A DNA stretch of 64,000 nucleotides, taken from contig NC_083339.1 of the NCBI RefSeq assembly GCF_019175385.1, forward strand, positions 114,313,601 through 114,377,600, in the 5' to 3' direction. The notes under the pieces are model-generated. The model made no database searches and was not told the origin of the DNA. It saw only the letters and a program-made list of their open reading frames with translations. Made by a program: the position numbers and the translations under genes. This DNA is from Lycium barbarum (lineage: Eukaryota; Streptophyta; Magnoliopsida; Solanales; Solanaceae). Each line of letters starts with the position of its first letter. Within the stretch, counting starts at the first letter, position 1. Shown here one piece after another: positions 47,669 through 61,332 of the stretch.

Positions 47669-47877
47669 TGTTGACACCCAATTTTGTCCCGCCTCTCCTC
47701 CAAAATATCTATTTACGCTTCTAATATTTTTGGCAACTTAAGAAATAATTATTTATATTTCTACTATAATTATTAGCTTTTATTAATATCGGCATTTCAT
47801 TATTCTATTGCAGTCACTAGCTGTTATTATTTTTGTTACTTATCCTTATCCTTATTATTATTATTATTATTATATTA

Positions 47878-47913
<36 letters not shown>

Positions 47914-48078
47914 GTTATTATTATTATTACCAGTATTATCATAATTGGCATTATAATCATTTCAGCATTTTTATCATCCTATGCGCACGCATCACATTTA
48001 TTTTCACACAATTAAATAATAGCATTTATTTACTGTTGACTTTCAAACTATTATCGCACGGCTATTACGACGTCATAT
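47669..48078 (+). mobile_element. 5' part of an LTR related to the 5.3-kb solo LTR
   Basis: It starts TGTTGACACCCAATTTTGTC exactly like the LTR at 51642 and matches it in blocks (CGCCTCTCCTCC, ATTATTAGCTT, CATTATTCTATT.CAGT, TATTACG.CGTCAT). It stops at 48078, where the minus-strand LTR element is inserted. The remainder would lie beyond the right end of the window. It holds a (TTA)n array at about 47850-47935. Confidence 0.7.
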
Positions 48079-51000
48079 TGTTACGCCCTATTTTGAACGG
48101 GTCCAAGATAGTTTGCAACTTCCCGGTTCTTCTAACTGGTTTTAAAAGAGTTAGAGTCGCCACCTTATTTTTTAGGAAAATCAGGAAACCTATATGTACT
48201 TGTGTGTCTACTCCATTTTTAGTCCACGAAACCTATGAGATTCTAGATAAGGATTTTATTTACCCCGAGGGGAAGGTATTAAGCATCCCTCAGAGCCTGT
48301 CCGAAGACAGTCCTTAAACTTAGTTTAACTGAACACTAGAGGGGGATTATCTATCTGTTTATCATTATTATTACCTGTTTTCAAAATGTTATGACTTCAT
48401 GAAAAGCTACACTAGGGGATAACATCCTAAGTATATAATGTATTTATATCAAGTATTCATAAAGAATGTATAAAAAAAGAATATATAAAAGAGTATAAAG
48501 AGAATGTACCTCGTAAGTATAAAAGTATATCTGTTAGTACAAAGAGTGTATATATATGTTAGTGTAAAGAATGTGTAACTATATTAAGAATATATAAAAA
48601 AAAATGTAAGACTATGTAAAAATAAATATATCAAGGATATAAAGAATGTGTGTCTATGTATATTAAAAGAATGTATATATATTAAACATATAAAGAACAT
48701 ATTTCAAGTGTAAAAGAGTGTACGTCAAACTTAAAATGTATAAAGAATTGTATAACTAGGTATATTAGTGCATAAAGAATGTAAAAAATAATTTACGAAT
48801 ATTCATTGGTGTAAAGATTTTATATAACAAAATTACTCAGAAAAGTGAAGTTATTCGACTTGTTTCTATCGTTTAGTTAAAAGAGTGTTTGTTTAATGAA
48901 TATCTTATCAAAAGAATAAGAAACACAATAATTGTAAGAAGTATTGGTAAAAAATAAGTATAAGGAATTGTGGATAAAAAATGAGTGAAAATGTGTAATG
49001 CCTCTAAAGAATAAAAGATTTATAAATGCACGACTTAATATTTGCCTAGCGTCAAAAGGTGGATTTAACTTAATTAAAATATGTATTAGTATACACGAAC
49101 AATATAAAATGTAAGTTGTATTAAGAGTGTATAAAGAATATAAAATAAAGGATGGACTAGTATTTTTGCCTAATCGTCAAAAGTGTGAATTTATTTAACA
49201 AAGTATTTACACCAAGTCAATTTAATCTAGTTATGAAAGTGTTGACGGCCTAAGTCTTGCCTAAAGAGAATGACAATTTTAAGTTTAACAAACGAGGCGA
49301 CAAGTAAATAAATATATCAACCCGTCATTCCAAAAAATAAAGTTTTCACTATACTATGAGTTTATGTTTTGTACAGTTATATAAAAAGAATGCGGAAAGT
49401 AAATACAAACAGTGATTCGATGAAATCTTCGAGTTCCTTCCGAGTGTCGTCTCCGGGATGTATCTCCTTGTACCTGTATAAACACTTAGTAAAAGTGTTA
49501 GTAAGAGAATAAATAACTATCGAATGAATTAAAGAAATAATGAATAAACTTAAAATAAAAAAAACCCGTCTTTTGAACATGGGAGGCCTTGGAAATCGAC
49601 GGAAATTTCTTCATCGGCCATTTGGGTTTAGTATTCGCCCAAATAAATTTAAATAAATACGACAAAAAAGGGTAACAGTACCAGTGGCCGTCGGAAGTAT
49701 ATTCCCGGCACAAAACCAACATGAAATAGACAAAAAGAAGATGATGTAAAAAAATAGTCCGAAATAGTCAGCCCAAATAGTGATAGTGACGAAACAGTAG
49801 TAGTACGCCGGACAAAGCTAAGAAATATCACAAAATAGTCCAAAACAAACTAGAACGAAGCAGCGAGCAAGAGCACCGGAGTCGAAGCTCCGGCGAGAAC
49901 ATAATAATGAAATCGGATTTTAATCTCAGTCCAAAAATTTGGAAACAAGCACACGCATAAGAGATTACACAAGGGAGAACAAACAAACAATACTAGAGTA
50001 TAAATGTCTTCGCTGGAGCTTTATTTTCTCGGCTCGCTCCATATTTTTTGGCGTAAATCAGTGGAGAAAAACGACATGAAAACACAAGCACACATATACA
50101 AAATGCAGGGAACGAGAAGAAGTCGCTGGCCATGTCTTGATTCCGACCAGATTTGCACTTTTTCTGGTGGAAACTTACAAAAAATCATAAATATGAGGAG
50201 AAAGGAATAAGGTGGAGCAGTGGTTGTGTTGGGGTTGTTCGCTTGTGGGAACTAGTTTCTCCAGTTCACCGGAGCTTTAAGCTCCTCGCCGAAGCAGTGA
50301 AAGGAGGAAGTGCTAGCGGTGGTTTGATGGCGTTTGAGCTATGGTTGCTGGCTGGTTGCAGCGACGGAGAAAGGGGGGGGGGGGGGGGGGGAGAGAGGAA
50401 AATAATGGTGTTGTGGGCTAGTGGAGCGTGGAAGCTGTTGTTGGGGTTCGCCGGAGCTCCGAGCTCCGGCGTAGTGAGGGGTGGTCGGAGATGGCGGCTG
50501 GAGAGTGGGGTGAGGGGAGAGAAAATTAAGGTTTTGAAATCTGAAAATGTGCTGGTGTGTATGTGTTAAAGATGAGTTCATAAAAAAAATAACCCCTTCC
50601 ATTCTTTATAATACAAACTAACCGCTTCTATTGTCCAAAAAATATAAAGTCGCACCCCCTTGTCCCCCTCAATGCACATTTTAATCCTTGGGTTATTGTT
50701 CAATGGGGATTTCACCCTTTTAACCAATGTATAAAAATATATCAATCAATGGATGAAGAACCCAACCCATCACCTCAAATGTCAACTTTTAAAAGGTGAC
50801 GAGACCTTGACTTGATCGAATTTTTGTTCTGCGTTTAAAATTTAATTGCTCCGATTTTCTCTGCACTGTCGGACTGTACTAAAATATAGTTAATTAATAC
50901 ATGTATAAATAATAACGTAAGTATAAAATATAAATATTAATGTTCAAGATATGAAAAAAATGTATTGCTATAAAATTAAGAGGCAATTATTAATTGCACA

Positions 51001-51189
51001 AAAATTGTAGTATTACGCTGTACATGTGCAAAAATAATGATTGTTAAAAATGACAATAAATTGATAAAATTGCTAAAATAAGGATAATCATCAACAAATT
51101 GTCGCAAAAATGTAAAAATGTGAAAAAAATGTGTTTCGCGCCCTAAAACATTAAGTTTAAGCACGGCGAGCCAAAATTAGGTGTCAACA
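48079..51189 (-). repeat. 3' LTR (3111 bp) of the non-coding LTR element
   Basis: It matches 61333-64000 almost base for base. By eye about five substitutions occur in the first 260 bases and fewer further in. It contains many AAGAATGTATAA-like motifs (48430-48800), a 19-G run (50373-50391), and the hairpin-forming palindrome GCCGGAGCTCCGAGCTCCGGC near 50450. The short open frames in it are not genes. Confidence 0.9.
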
Positions 51190-51641
51190 TCTTGTCCCTC
51201 TTCGACCGGAGACGATGAAAGAGTTTTCGGACGAAGACGTTGACGTGTAACCTATTTTGGCTCAAGAAAGAATTGCTAAAAGGATATGTACGGAGAAAGA
51301 AGCCAGACATTGATAGAGCTTTGACAATACTCTCAGTCCGTCGGCAGGGTTGTGATAAAAAGAAAAATGATAAAAAGGGAAGGATTGTTCAGGGCCGAAA
51401 CATTCACGTACCCATGTCATTGCTTCCAAAATTGCCCCAGTGTCGAGCTAGGAGACGCTGGGAGGGTGCAAGATTGTATACTTGCTGGGGAAAGAATGAT
51501 TCTCGCCCCGATGTGACCGAACTCTGCATAGAGCTTCCTACATATCTCGTCAATCACGAGAATCAGGTCAATGTAGTTCGAAAAATGATGACTAATGGAT
51601 GTTGGACGATCAAAATTTTTCCCTAGCGTTGTTGGAGTGGT

Positions 51642-54600
51642 TGTTGACACCCAATTTTGTCCCGCCTCTCCTCCGAAATACCTATTTACGCTTCTAATAG
51701 TTTTTGAAAAATTAAAATATATTTATATTTTACTATAATTATTAGCTTCTTATCAATACCAGCGTTTCATTATTCTATTACAGTTACTAGCTATTATTAT
51801 TATTATTATTATTTAATTTACAATTTTCTATCTATTTTGGCATTTTACCAGCTTATGCACACGCATCACATTTATCTTCGCGTAATTTAATAATAGCGTT
51901 TACTCACTGTTGAATCTCAAATATATTATCACCCGACTATTACGGCGTCATTTTATTTTCATCTAAATATTAATAAACACATACTCTATATTAGGGGATA
52001 TTTTAGCACACTCAGTATATGATTAATTTTAAACGGGTCTCTTTAGAACCCGTACTATTTTTCGGATCAATTCATAAAATTCAGCCCAAATAATTACCCA
52101 ACCAACCCATATTTTAGCCAACCCAGTCCATTAAATCATTTAGACCCGACCCGGATCCGTTCAAAATAAAGGAAACCCTTTTAGGGTTTCCTTTCATTTT
52201 TTCCTTCAGCTCTCTCTCTCCTCTCTCTTCACTCCCTACCGCCGCTCCCCCTCTCTACCCTACTCTCTCTTTTCCATCGTCATTCCCCACCACCGCCGCC
52301 TACACCCCGCTCCCACTTCCCTATGTTCCCCACTTTCCTCTGTTCCCCCCCATGCTCTTCTCTCTCTTCTTCACAAAAAAAAAACCCATAGATTTCTCCT
52401 TATAAATAATGGTTTCCAAATCAGTTTAAGGAGGATTTTTTTTCGATTCAAGAAATTCCCCAAGAACAGGTCGTTTTAGCCGAGAAATCCCCTAGAAATT
52501 AAAGTGGGAAAACCCCCCCTAAAAATATATCAATTTGTAGTAGTCATATATTTTGGTGATTGATAAGAAACATACCAAATCATTTCTGTCCGTTTTTCGC
52601 TCTGGGTTCTGTTTCGGATCTATACAAATTCAGAGTGTGGTGTTCGAGTGTGGATCGAAGATTCGCACCCACTTCGCTGCACCCGAAGAAGGTAATCTCT
52701 TTCCCTTTTAATTTCTGTAGCTTTTGCATTGTTTAAGTGTTAATTATATATTCAGTTTTTAGTAATCAGCATGTTTTAAATTTCAGCTAAATATGTGGTT
52801 CAGTCGTATACTAGGTTGGCATTATGTGTTATAATTAGGATATTAGTCTCAAATTCTTGCTGTATGACCTGAGCATGATTAATGTATTGTCCATGGAAAT
52901 ATGTATGATTTATGGTCTATTCGACTTAAATTTCCTGAGTTAGTCGTATGTTTGATTGATGCAGCCATATTCAGCGTGTAAATGTTAGATGTGTAACCCT
53001 GTTTGGATCTTTACGTTATGAGTTTAGGAATGCATAAAAAATATGTTTATCTCTACTTCTTTATGTGGTACTGTCAATCTAAGATTTTGTTTAGTGATCC
53101 TGCTTAAATTACAGAGTCTAGGTAGTCGAGTTTGTCGTTAAATGGGTGCTGTGGATCTCAGAGGTCTGTTATTTAAATCTATTATTGTTCTCAAAGTGCA
53201 TGGATTGACTCTAGGATAGATACTTTATGCTTGCTAAATTGAAAGTTGCATCTTTTAAGGCTGAAAATGTTATGCGACTTGAGTAATTAAAGTAACCAAG
53301 GTCTTTGTATGCTCCTTTAAATGATCTTATTTAAACCATGTGGTCTGTGTTATCAATTTGTCGTCTGCTTTAGTATGTGTAATCTCAGAGCATCTTCTCT
53401 GTTTGGGTCATAAACCTTTGAGTTCAACCCTTGGCTATTTGAAATTTGTGTTGGCATTCTGCTGAAGCTTGTGATCAATAGTTGAAACTCTTTGTCGAGA
53501 TCAGTTAGTGAATGTTGGAAGTTCTGTTATATGATTGTAATCCTCTATTTCCCCTTTTTCATTCTTTGCATTCTTTGGTTACCCTATGTTATTTTAGTTT
53601 GTTATCTTGTGATTAAAGTATGTTAGTTTAGTTAAGTTAATTTGGTTTGGATAGATGAGTCCTGTTTCTGTGTTAGACTGTTTTGTGTGGTTGAGTATGT
53701 TCATGTATGATAATTTAGTTTAATTTGTTTAAATATGTGAGTTGTGACCCTGCCTTGTTGATAATCCAGCTTAAGTCTATGTTGAACGATTGCTGGTCCC
53801 TTATGTTACCATGACTATAGTGTAGAGTGAGTTACAAGTGTGAGTTTGCAGTTGATAGGAGTTCCAAATGCTGTTAGATGTGTCCAAAATGTATGTCCTT
53901 GAATCATGACAGTCCTTTTGCTAGTTCTGTAATTTCAATTACATGTGACTTGTTTCCTATATGTTAGAATGGGGCTGGAAACATCTCTAAATGCTCTCTG
54001 AATCTTGCTTGATTTCTACTCCTTGTTGACAATGGTCTGATCCTGAGTATGTATATAGTTGTGTCCTTCCATGTATGATCATGTCTCCTTGCATTTTTAG
54101 CTTGCCTGTTCATGCTTATTTGCCTATTTATACAATACTTCATCTGAAATAATTCTTCACATGCATTCAGTCATTACATAGTACTTTACCAAGACCTCTG
54201 TGTGACTCTGTTTTGGGCTACAATACTTCATCTGAAATAATTCTTCACATGCATTCAGTCATTACATAGTACTTTACCAAGACCTCTGTGTGACTCTGTT
54301 TTGGGCTGTGCAGTATGTGCTATAAATCTTGCTAATTGGGCCAGAATTCTGGGTCTTAGAATGTAGATGGAGATTTTTTAGAGTTTGTTTTCTTCCGATT
54401 GCAAAACATGGTATCTATGAACTTCATTGGATAATCTGAGGAACTTGAACATGTTAGGGGTCTTATTTTGGTTGAAATATGATCGAACTATACCATGCAA
54501 CACTTATGTAAATCTATCTGTCCTTTTATTGGAAAGTACCTTAAATCAATTGTGTGTAATGCATGTCTGTATCATTTGTTCAAAAGGGGATTTCAAGGTC

Positions 54601-56912
54601 TGCTAATCTGCTCATTTGTATTCTGCCTATGTACTGCTTTCTAATTTTTAGTGGTCATGTACTGCTTTCTGCCTATGTATTGCTTTCTGATTTGTCTCAT
54701 TTTAGTGGTCAAGATGTCTAGACGTTCATGTTTTAATTTGGTTCTAGTTTCCAGTTGATTCCATTCAGTTATTTTCAGTCTTTATTAGTATTTATGTGTT
54801 CACGTGAGTTTATACAATGATGAATAGGTAAATTAATAATGATATATAATGTGTTAAATGATAGAACTAGATGCTTCGTAAGTTTACATGCCTGTTTTGC
54901 TGAGATGCAAACCGCGTATACTAAAGGTATACCAAATATACCAGGTGCGTACAGAGCTCTATATACCCGTGGTATATATGAATTGTATATCCAGCGTATA
55001 TATGGTATATCTTTCGATTATAATCATAATGCTCCGACCCTTGTCTAGTTTAGTCATATTATGTCGTGCTTATTCTCCTGTTATTAATTTAGTTTGTCCT
55101 ATAATTTTGATATTGGATTTTATGTTCCTTTGCTTGATTGGTTTGTCCTATTTCAGTGGAAAGTATGTTTTTTACTACTTCTGTGGCAGCAGGCCTAATT
55201 GTTAGCCATGCCTGGGATTCCGATATTGACCTTCTATACATCCTTATGAATGTATATACATAAGATATACCAAAATATATACAGTATATATACAATCTAT
55301 TGATTTATTTTGAGTTATATTTTACATGTTTTAACCTCATCCGTTGATTATATACTAATCCTTCCTTTCTTTTGTTTTATGCATGACCATCGCATACGAG
55401 TCCGAGGGACTCGTCATCCTTCGCATTCGATGTTGGGCTAAAAGCCCAACAAAATCCTCCTCTCGAGTCAGCCCACCCGCAGCAAAAAAATAAAAAAAGG
55501 AATTCTGGGCCGAGGCCCATAACAGTGGCAGCAAACAGTGGCAGCCCAAAATGGGCTAGGCCCATCTCATTACATTTTTTCTACACCTCTATTTTATGTT
55601 GTTGCATTTAACTTGTATTATGTGATTACCTTTTTTATTTTGTTTTTATTTTCTTAATTTAGGTGAACCTTAGCGAATTTAGTGGGTTAACTTTAGTATA
55701 ATGGGTAGGAAATTTAAGAGAGAAACTCAATTAATATCATAGGTTTCATTTTCTTCTTTTTACATTAAAGTTATTTATAGTATCTTAATATTTACTTTCA
55801 GAACAATTGATTTTAAAATAGTATATTGTGAATCAAAGGAATTATGTTTTATTTATTACTATCTTAGAAAATTAAAACGTCACTAACATACAAATATTAA
55901 TCTAAGTATATTTTATAAACATTTTAGATTAATTCGATTATACATATTTTGAGTTGAATATAGTTAAATAAAGTTAAAGAAAGAGATAAAGAAAATTCAT
56001 GCCATTTCCACCACATTTTAAAGAAAATAAGCCTAGGCATTTCTACATCACCCCATTGATATGATGTAAATTCTATCTAAAGTTCACACTTGCTAGAAAG
56101 CTATTATTATAGGCAAGTTATTATATATTTTTTTCAAATCCTATTTCGGATAGCATTATTATATTTTCATTTAAAGCTTCGGCAACATTTATAAATCTTA
56201 TTTTAAATAGTATTTTAATTTTTTTTATACAAATTATTATATTTTTCTATAAGTTTTATTAGCATTTTTTATTTAAAGCCTTAGCAATATTCATAAGCTT
56301 TGTTTCAAATAGCGTTTTAAAATCTCCTTTCATGCGAATTATTAGTCTCATTTTAGATAGCATTATTATTTGAAGTCTTTTATAAGTCTTATTATAAATA
56401 GTATTTAAAATCTCCTTTTACACAGATTATTATATTTTTCTACAAGTCTTATTTTTAAATAGCATTACTCTTCTCATTCAAAGTTTTAACAGCATTCATA
56501 AATCTCAGCGTTTCCTTTATGAAATTACTATATTTTTTCTACAAGTTAATTCAAACGACATTATTATATTTTCCTTTGAAACTTTAGTAATATGTACAAG
56601 CTATTTTCTTAAAATTTAAACATTATATTTAACATAAATTAATTAACCTAAGTTTGGCCGGATAACCGTAAGTTAACGGATCCTAGAGGATGCCTAACCC
56701 CTTCCCTTTAGGATAATAAAGAACCCTTACCTAGAATCACACTGGTTAAGCAGGCAATTAACGGAGGTTTAGTTTTAACTTTACCTTAGTTAGCCTTTAG
56801 GTGTCCTAATTCACCTTAAAATTAATTAGGTGGCGACTCCTTAAATAAAACAAAATAGGAATCACCAATATGTTGTACCCTAATTATAACCCGGTTAAAA
56901 TGGGGTACGACA
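51642..56912 (+). mobile_element. Solo LTR of 5.3 kb, gypsy Tat/Ogre-like
   Basis: It starts TGTTGACACCCAATTTTGTC, ends AAAATGGGGTACGACA, and is flanked by a perfect 5-bp duplication GTGGT (51637-51641 and 56913-56917). Length 5271 bp, no coding frame. A CT-rich tract at 52205-52370 may mark the start of its transcribed leader. Near the 3' end it has AATTAGGTGGCGACTCC. It contains an 88-bp tandem duplication (54131-54306) and a cluster of GTATA/TATAC motifs (54915-55300). Confidence 0.88.
54131..54306. repeat. 88-bp tandem duplication
   Basis: Units 54131-54218 and 54219-54306 appear identical, beginning TACAATACTTCATCTG and ending GTTTTGGGC. Confidence 0.9.
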
Positions 56913-57269
56913 GTGGTCCTAGCCGGTGTGGGACGAAGAACGGTCGTGCTCGAATTCGAGTTACCTACACATCCCTGAAATGGGAGTCAGACCGATTGTA
57001 GTTCGGGAAAATGATTTGGAGAGGAAAATGATGTATTGCTATAGGGGTGACCAAACTCAGAGCCATGGATTAAAATGGAATACAAAGTTTTATGTCGGGA
57101 CCCTGATGAAAAGATCGGGTTGTGTGCCGAAGCTTTGAATGGGGAGGAGTCCTGGATTGTGTGTCAAGACCTTGATGCATACTCCGGTTTGTGTGCCAGA
57201 GCCTTAAAATGAAATGAAATCTCGTGTTGTGTGCCGAGATCCTGATGCATACTCTACTTTGTGTTTTGA

Positions 57270-57963
57270 AATGGAATACCCGTATTTGAAGGTGGGCGCC
57301 CGCATTAGAAGGTGGGCGCCTGAACTGAAATTAAAATACCCGCATTAGAAGGTGGGCGCCTAACTGAATTTAAAATACCCGCATTATGAGGTGCGTGCCT
57401 GAACTGAAATTTAAAATACCCGCATTAGAAGGTGGGCGCCTGACTGAATTTAAAATACCCGCATTATGAGGTGGGTGCCTGAACTGAAATTTAAAATACC
57501 CGCATTAGAAGGTGGGCGCCTGAACTGAAATTAAAATACCTGCATTAGAAGGTGGGCGCCTTGACTGAAATTTAAAATACCCGCATTAGAAGGTGGGCGC
57601 CTGAACTGAAATTAAAATACCCGCATTAGAAGGTGGGCGCCTGACTGAATTTAAAATACCCGCATTATGAGGTGGGTGCCTGAACTAAAATTTAAAATAC
57701 CCGCATTAGAAGGTGGGCACTTGACTGAATTTAAAATACCCGCATTATGAGGTGGGTGCCTGAACTGAAATTTAAAATACCCGCATTAGAAGGTGGGCGC
57801 CTTGACTGAAATTAAAATACCCGCATTAGAAGGTGGGCACCTTGACTGAAATTTAAAATACCCGCATTAGAAGGTGGGCGCCTGAACTGAAATTAAAATA
57901 CCCGCATTAGAAGGTGGGCGCCTTGATTGAAATTAAAATACCCGCATTAGAAGGTGGGCGCCT
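57270..57963. repeat. Tandem array, ~18 units of about 40 bp
   Basis: The unit is about 39-41 bases, with core ATACCCGCATTAGAAGG then TGGGCGCC and TGAACTGAAATT. Two variants are interspersed: ATTAGAAGGTGGGCGCC and ATTATGAGGTGGGTGCC. Unit length is not a multiple of three and varies, so it is not coding. It ends at a T run (57964-57980). It lies in the internal region of the non-coding LTR element. Confidence 0.95.
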
Positions 57964-57980
57964 ATTTTTTTTTTTTTTTT

Positions 57981-60900
57981 TGAGATGCATTTTCTGTTGT
58001 TTTTGTTGTAAAGAATATTGCAAAATGAAGAAGTGAGGAGAGAATCACGTCTTGACTTCAGTTGGTACCAACAATTAGTTTTGCGCATAAGAATTCTATC
58101 AATTTCTTCCCAGCTAACCGAGATTGACTTCGTGATAGTTCTACAGCTTCAAGTGGTACCTCAAACATACTTAAGTATCGACAAGATTTGTTCGTCTTGA
58201 TTCAAGTAAAGGTTTTGAACTATACCTATCCTCATATTTCAAGTGCCCTCACTAGAAAGAAAGTCCCTTTTTCACACATATTCAGTATTTTTTTTTCTTT
58301 TTTTTTTTTACTTTGGGACGTCTAGAGAAGTACACTCACACTCAGAAGGATGTTCAATGCATGCAATTGTGATACCATAGGATTGGCCGTCATGTAAGTA
58401 TCCACTAATGTGAGAACCCTTCGCGCAGGATCACGTAGGGCTTGTTACGGGTGTGTATTGTAGGCTTGGGAAAATGGTAGGATATTATTTGGGTAGGGAG
58501 TGACTAATTCTTCCCTGAGCGTTGCACTATGTCCGTGCTTGGTATTTGTGTGCTCTGACGCTGATCTGCTTCGTTTTGTTGTCCCTTTCTTTTGTATTTG
58601 TGCGACTTCTTTTGCAAGTTGGAGCCCTTTTTTTTTTTTTTTGGAGTTCGGGGTTGTATGCCCGAGATTCTGTGGGGATTAAGAGAATTGACCTGGGTTG
58701 TATGCCCGAAGTCCTGATGTATATTCCGAGTTGTATGCCGGAATGTGAAAAATAAAGATGAACGACGGGTTGTATGCCCGAGATCCTGAATGATGTCTGA
58801 TGATTTTTTTTTTGTTGGGCTCCTTCTTGCTTTGGAGGTCGTTCTTCGTCTTTGTTTTCCTCGGACTGTTGAATCTTTTTTTTTTTTTTTTTGGAAGCTT
58901 CAGCTTGGATCTCTTATCCACGGTTGCACATTTCTAGTGCGCTCAGGGAGGTTGGGCCAAGAGAGGGATAGTGCGTGTAAGCATTCAAAAATGGTATAGT
59001 CTTATGATGTGGTTGTCAAAGAAAAGGCTTTAGGCTCAAAGGGGAATGCTAGGGATAACGCCATTTGGTAGGCTAGAAAGGCTCAAACGGGTCAAAGAAG
59101 GCCTACGATCCTTTCCTAGACCAAGTGTTACTCATAATTTCGCCTCAACAGACATTCAGGCCAAGTTCTAGATCACAATGCAAATGCAATTGAACGTTAT
59201 CTAAAGCTCACCACACAATGCACATGAAACAATGAGGTTGGTTTTATTCTTGTCTTACGAGCATGCAAGAGAATTTTTCAAGTGTCACTTAAAGTGTGAA
59301 TGAGAGGTACCAAAAGAATCTATGGTTTACCACGAAGTCAGTCCTCTCCATTCTATCGATTGTTACTTGTTTCTTTCCTATGCACATTCCTAACTGTGTT
59401 GGTACCAATCAAGTCAAAGACATGAATCTAAAATTTATTTATTTTTGTATTTTTTGAATAAGGGGTACCGAACCCGAGAAGGGTTGCCTACGTATCTCAT
59501 TTTTTATGAGAATCAGGTGCGCGTAGTTCGTTCAGAGAGGTAAGAAAAGAGGTGCTGATTGAAGGCAGAGTTTTGCAAGTACTCCGACAGATGGCAGAAG
59601 GGTGTGTCCATCGCAGGCACGGGGCTTTTGAAAATTATCCAGGAAGGGACCAATCATAGGCTCAGTGCTTGGACAGTACTATGGTAGGCGGTCAGAAAAA
59701 ATGAGCCGATCGCAGCCAGAGCATTGAAAATACTCTAACAGGCAGCCGAGCAGAAGGAGGTCAACTGTAGATGGAGCCTTGACATTACTCCAGTACATTG
59801 ACAAGATTATTATGGAGGAGAAGGTCAGACGTTGCCAGAGCTTTGACACTACTCTGCATCCATTGGCATGGTTGGCTATGAGGAAATGTCAGCGTCAGCG
59901 AAGCTTTAAAATATAATCCGCGTCCGCTGACAAGGTGATAAGGGGGAATGCCGACTTTTATGGAGTTTCTAAAAATACTCCGCGCCCATCGGTAAGGTTG
60001 CAATGATTGGGTACCAAACTGTTTGTGGAGCTTTGACATTACTCCTTATCAGTTGGCACGATTATTGTATAGTTGAGGGGGGAAGGATTTACATGTGTTG
60101 AACCCTTGGGATTGAAAAATAAAGGCTGACACGCCAAAGTTCTCATGGCTTGCGATGCTTGGAAGAAGAAAAGCTTATATCCCATAATTTGGGACCAAAA
60201 CTGGGTGATGGTTGGGGTAAGGCTGGCATTGCCGCTGTTGGGTTTTGGATTTCAAGGGGTTGATTGACGTTCTTAGAAGCCTTTTTTGAAGAGAGTCTTT
60301 GAACTACTCCAAAATAATTGTCCCAGTTTTTTTTTTATTCCGGTGAATTATTCTGAAACAGTGGGGAGATCGAACCCTTGTGTAGGGTTGCCTACGTATC
60401 TTGCCAGGCCAAGAATCAGGTCAGACGTAGTTCGGACAGATACGGTGTCGTATGTGATTTGGATGAATTGGTGATTGTATTGAACAGAAGTGAGGTTCTG
60501 AACAAGAGTTTGAATCTGAAAAAAGTGTGCTCCATGGATGAGAAGAATGTACAAGATTGTGTTGTATTGAAAAATATTGGTAGAATCAAAATGATAGTTG
60601 CAAAGATTGAAAATAGGTATGAAAAATAATATGGCTGTGAGGGTGGTCGTAAAGACCAAAAAAATGGGTGTGAGGGTTTGGAAAGGTTCCAAGCTCAACA
60701 TAAGTCAACCAAAATTGACCGATAAAGCAGACAAGGCGGAAGAAGGTATGTCTAGTATATATGTACAACTAAAGAATGTCTAATAAATACAGTATGTGAA
60801 ACAAATAAAGAATATGTAAGATGCAAAGAGCATGTAGCAAATAAAAAATATGTGGAAAATAAAGAATGAAATTAATCCGGCTAGAGCAGTGATCAAAATT

Positions 60901-61332
60901 ATACATACAACGGCCTAAGAATTCTAAGAGTAGATTCACCTAAGCTGATAAAGAATATTCGGAAAACTGCGAGATGGCAAGTAGTAAGACTAGCCTACAA
61001 ATCTCTGAAACTAAGGAGTTTGAAGAAGGTTCGGAGGAGCGCAAAAGCACAACTCGCGTGCACAATGTGTGTATGTGTACGGCCAAAGACTCAATTGAAA
61101 GTGCGATGACAGTATAAAGAAAACAGTAACATGTAGTGTCTTCAATCAAACAAGGAACACAAGTTTGGTTTGGCTCGTGTCCTTTCAAAGATAATATTGT
61201 AGCAGTTCACAATATATACATAAAAAGTAATAATAATAAAAATAAATAAATAATCACATATCCCTCAAGTGCTCACTTAAACTAAGTCTGTTAAGGTCAA
61301 AACCAAGGTAATCCCCAGTGGAGTCGCCATTC
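57981..61332. other. Leader-proximal part of the non-coding LTR element
   Basis: No gene-like frame. It holds degenerate direct repeats: TTGTATGCCCGAGATCCTGA-like units at 58650-58800, and units with AGCTTTGACA.TACTC every roughly 80 bases at about 59600-60060. The block GGTTGCCTACGTATCT, then AGAATCAGGT and GCGTAGTTCG, occurs twice (about 59480 and 60390). Confidence 0.6.
61312..61329 (-). other. Primer-binding site of the non-coding LTR element
   Basis: Three bases inside the 5' LTR the minus strand reads TGGCGACTCCACTGGGGA. The TGG start fits pairing with a tRNA 3' CCA end. Which tRNA was not determined. Confidence 0.65.

Noticed and set aside
47808..48317. 169-codon Tyr-rich frame
   Set aside because: It arises from the TTA array and runs across the junction between two different LTRs at 48079.
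50153..50602. Gly- and Pro-rich overlapping frames, repeated at 63404-63885
   Set aside because: They lie inside the LTRs, change frame at the G run, and overlap on both strands.
51240..51626. 128-codon plus-strand frame inside the LTR element
   Set aside because: Opposite to the element's transcription, no domain, and it shares the CATATCTCGTCAATCACGAGAATCAGG-type non-coding block (only partly quoted) seen elsewhere in the element's interior.
57270..57963. CRISPR-like array of regular repeats
   Set aside because: This is a plant genome, the units are contiguous without unique spacers, and the array sits in a retrotransposon.
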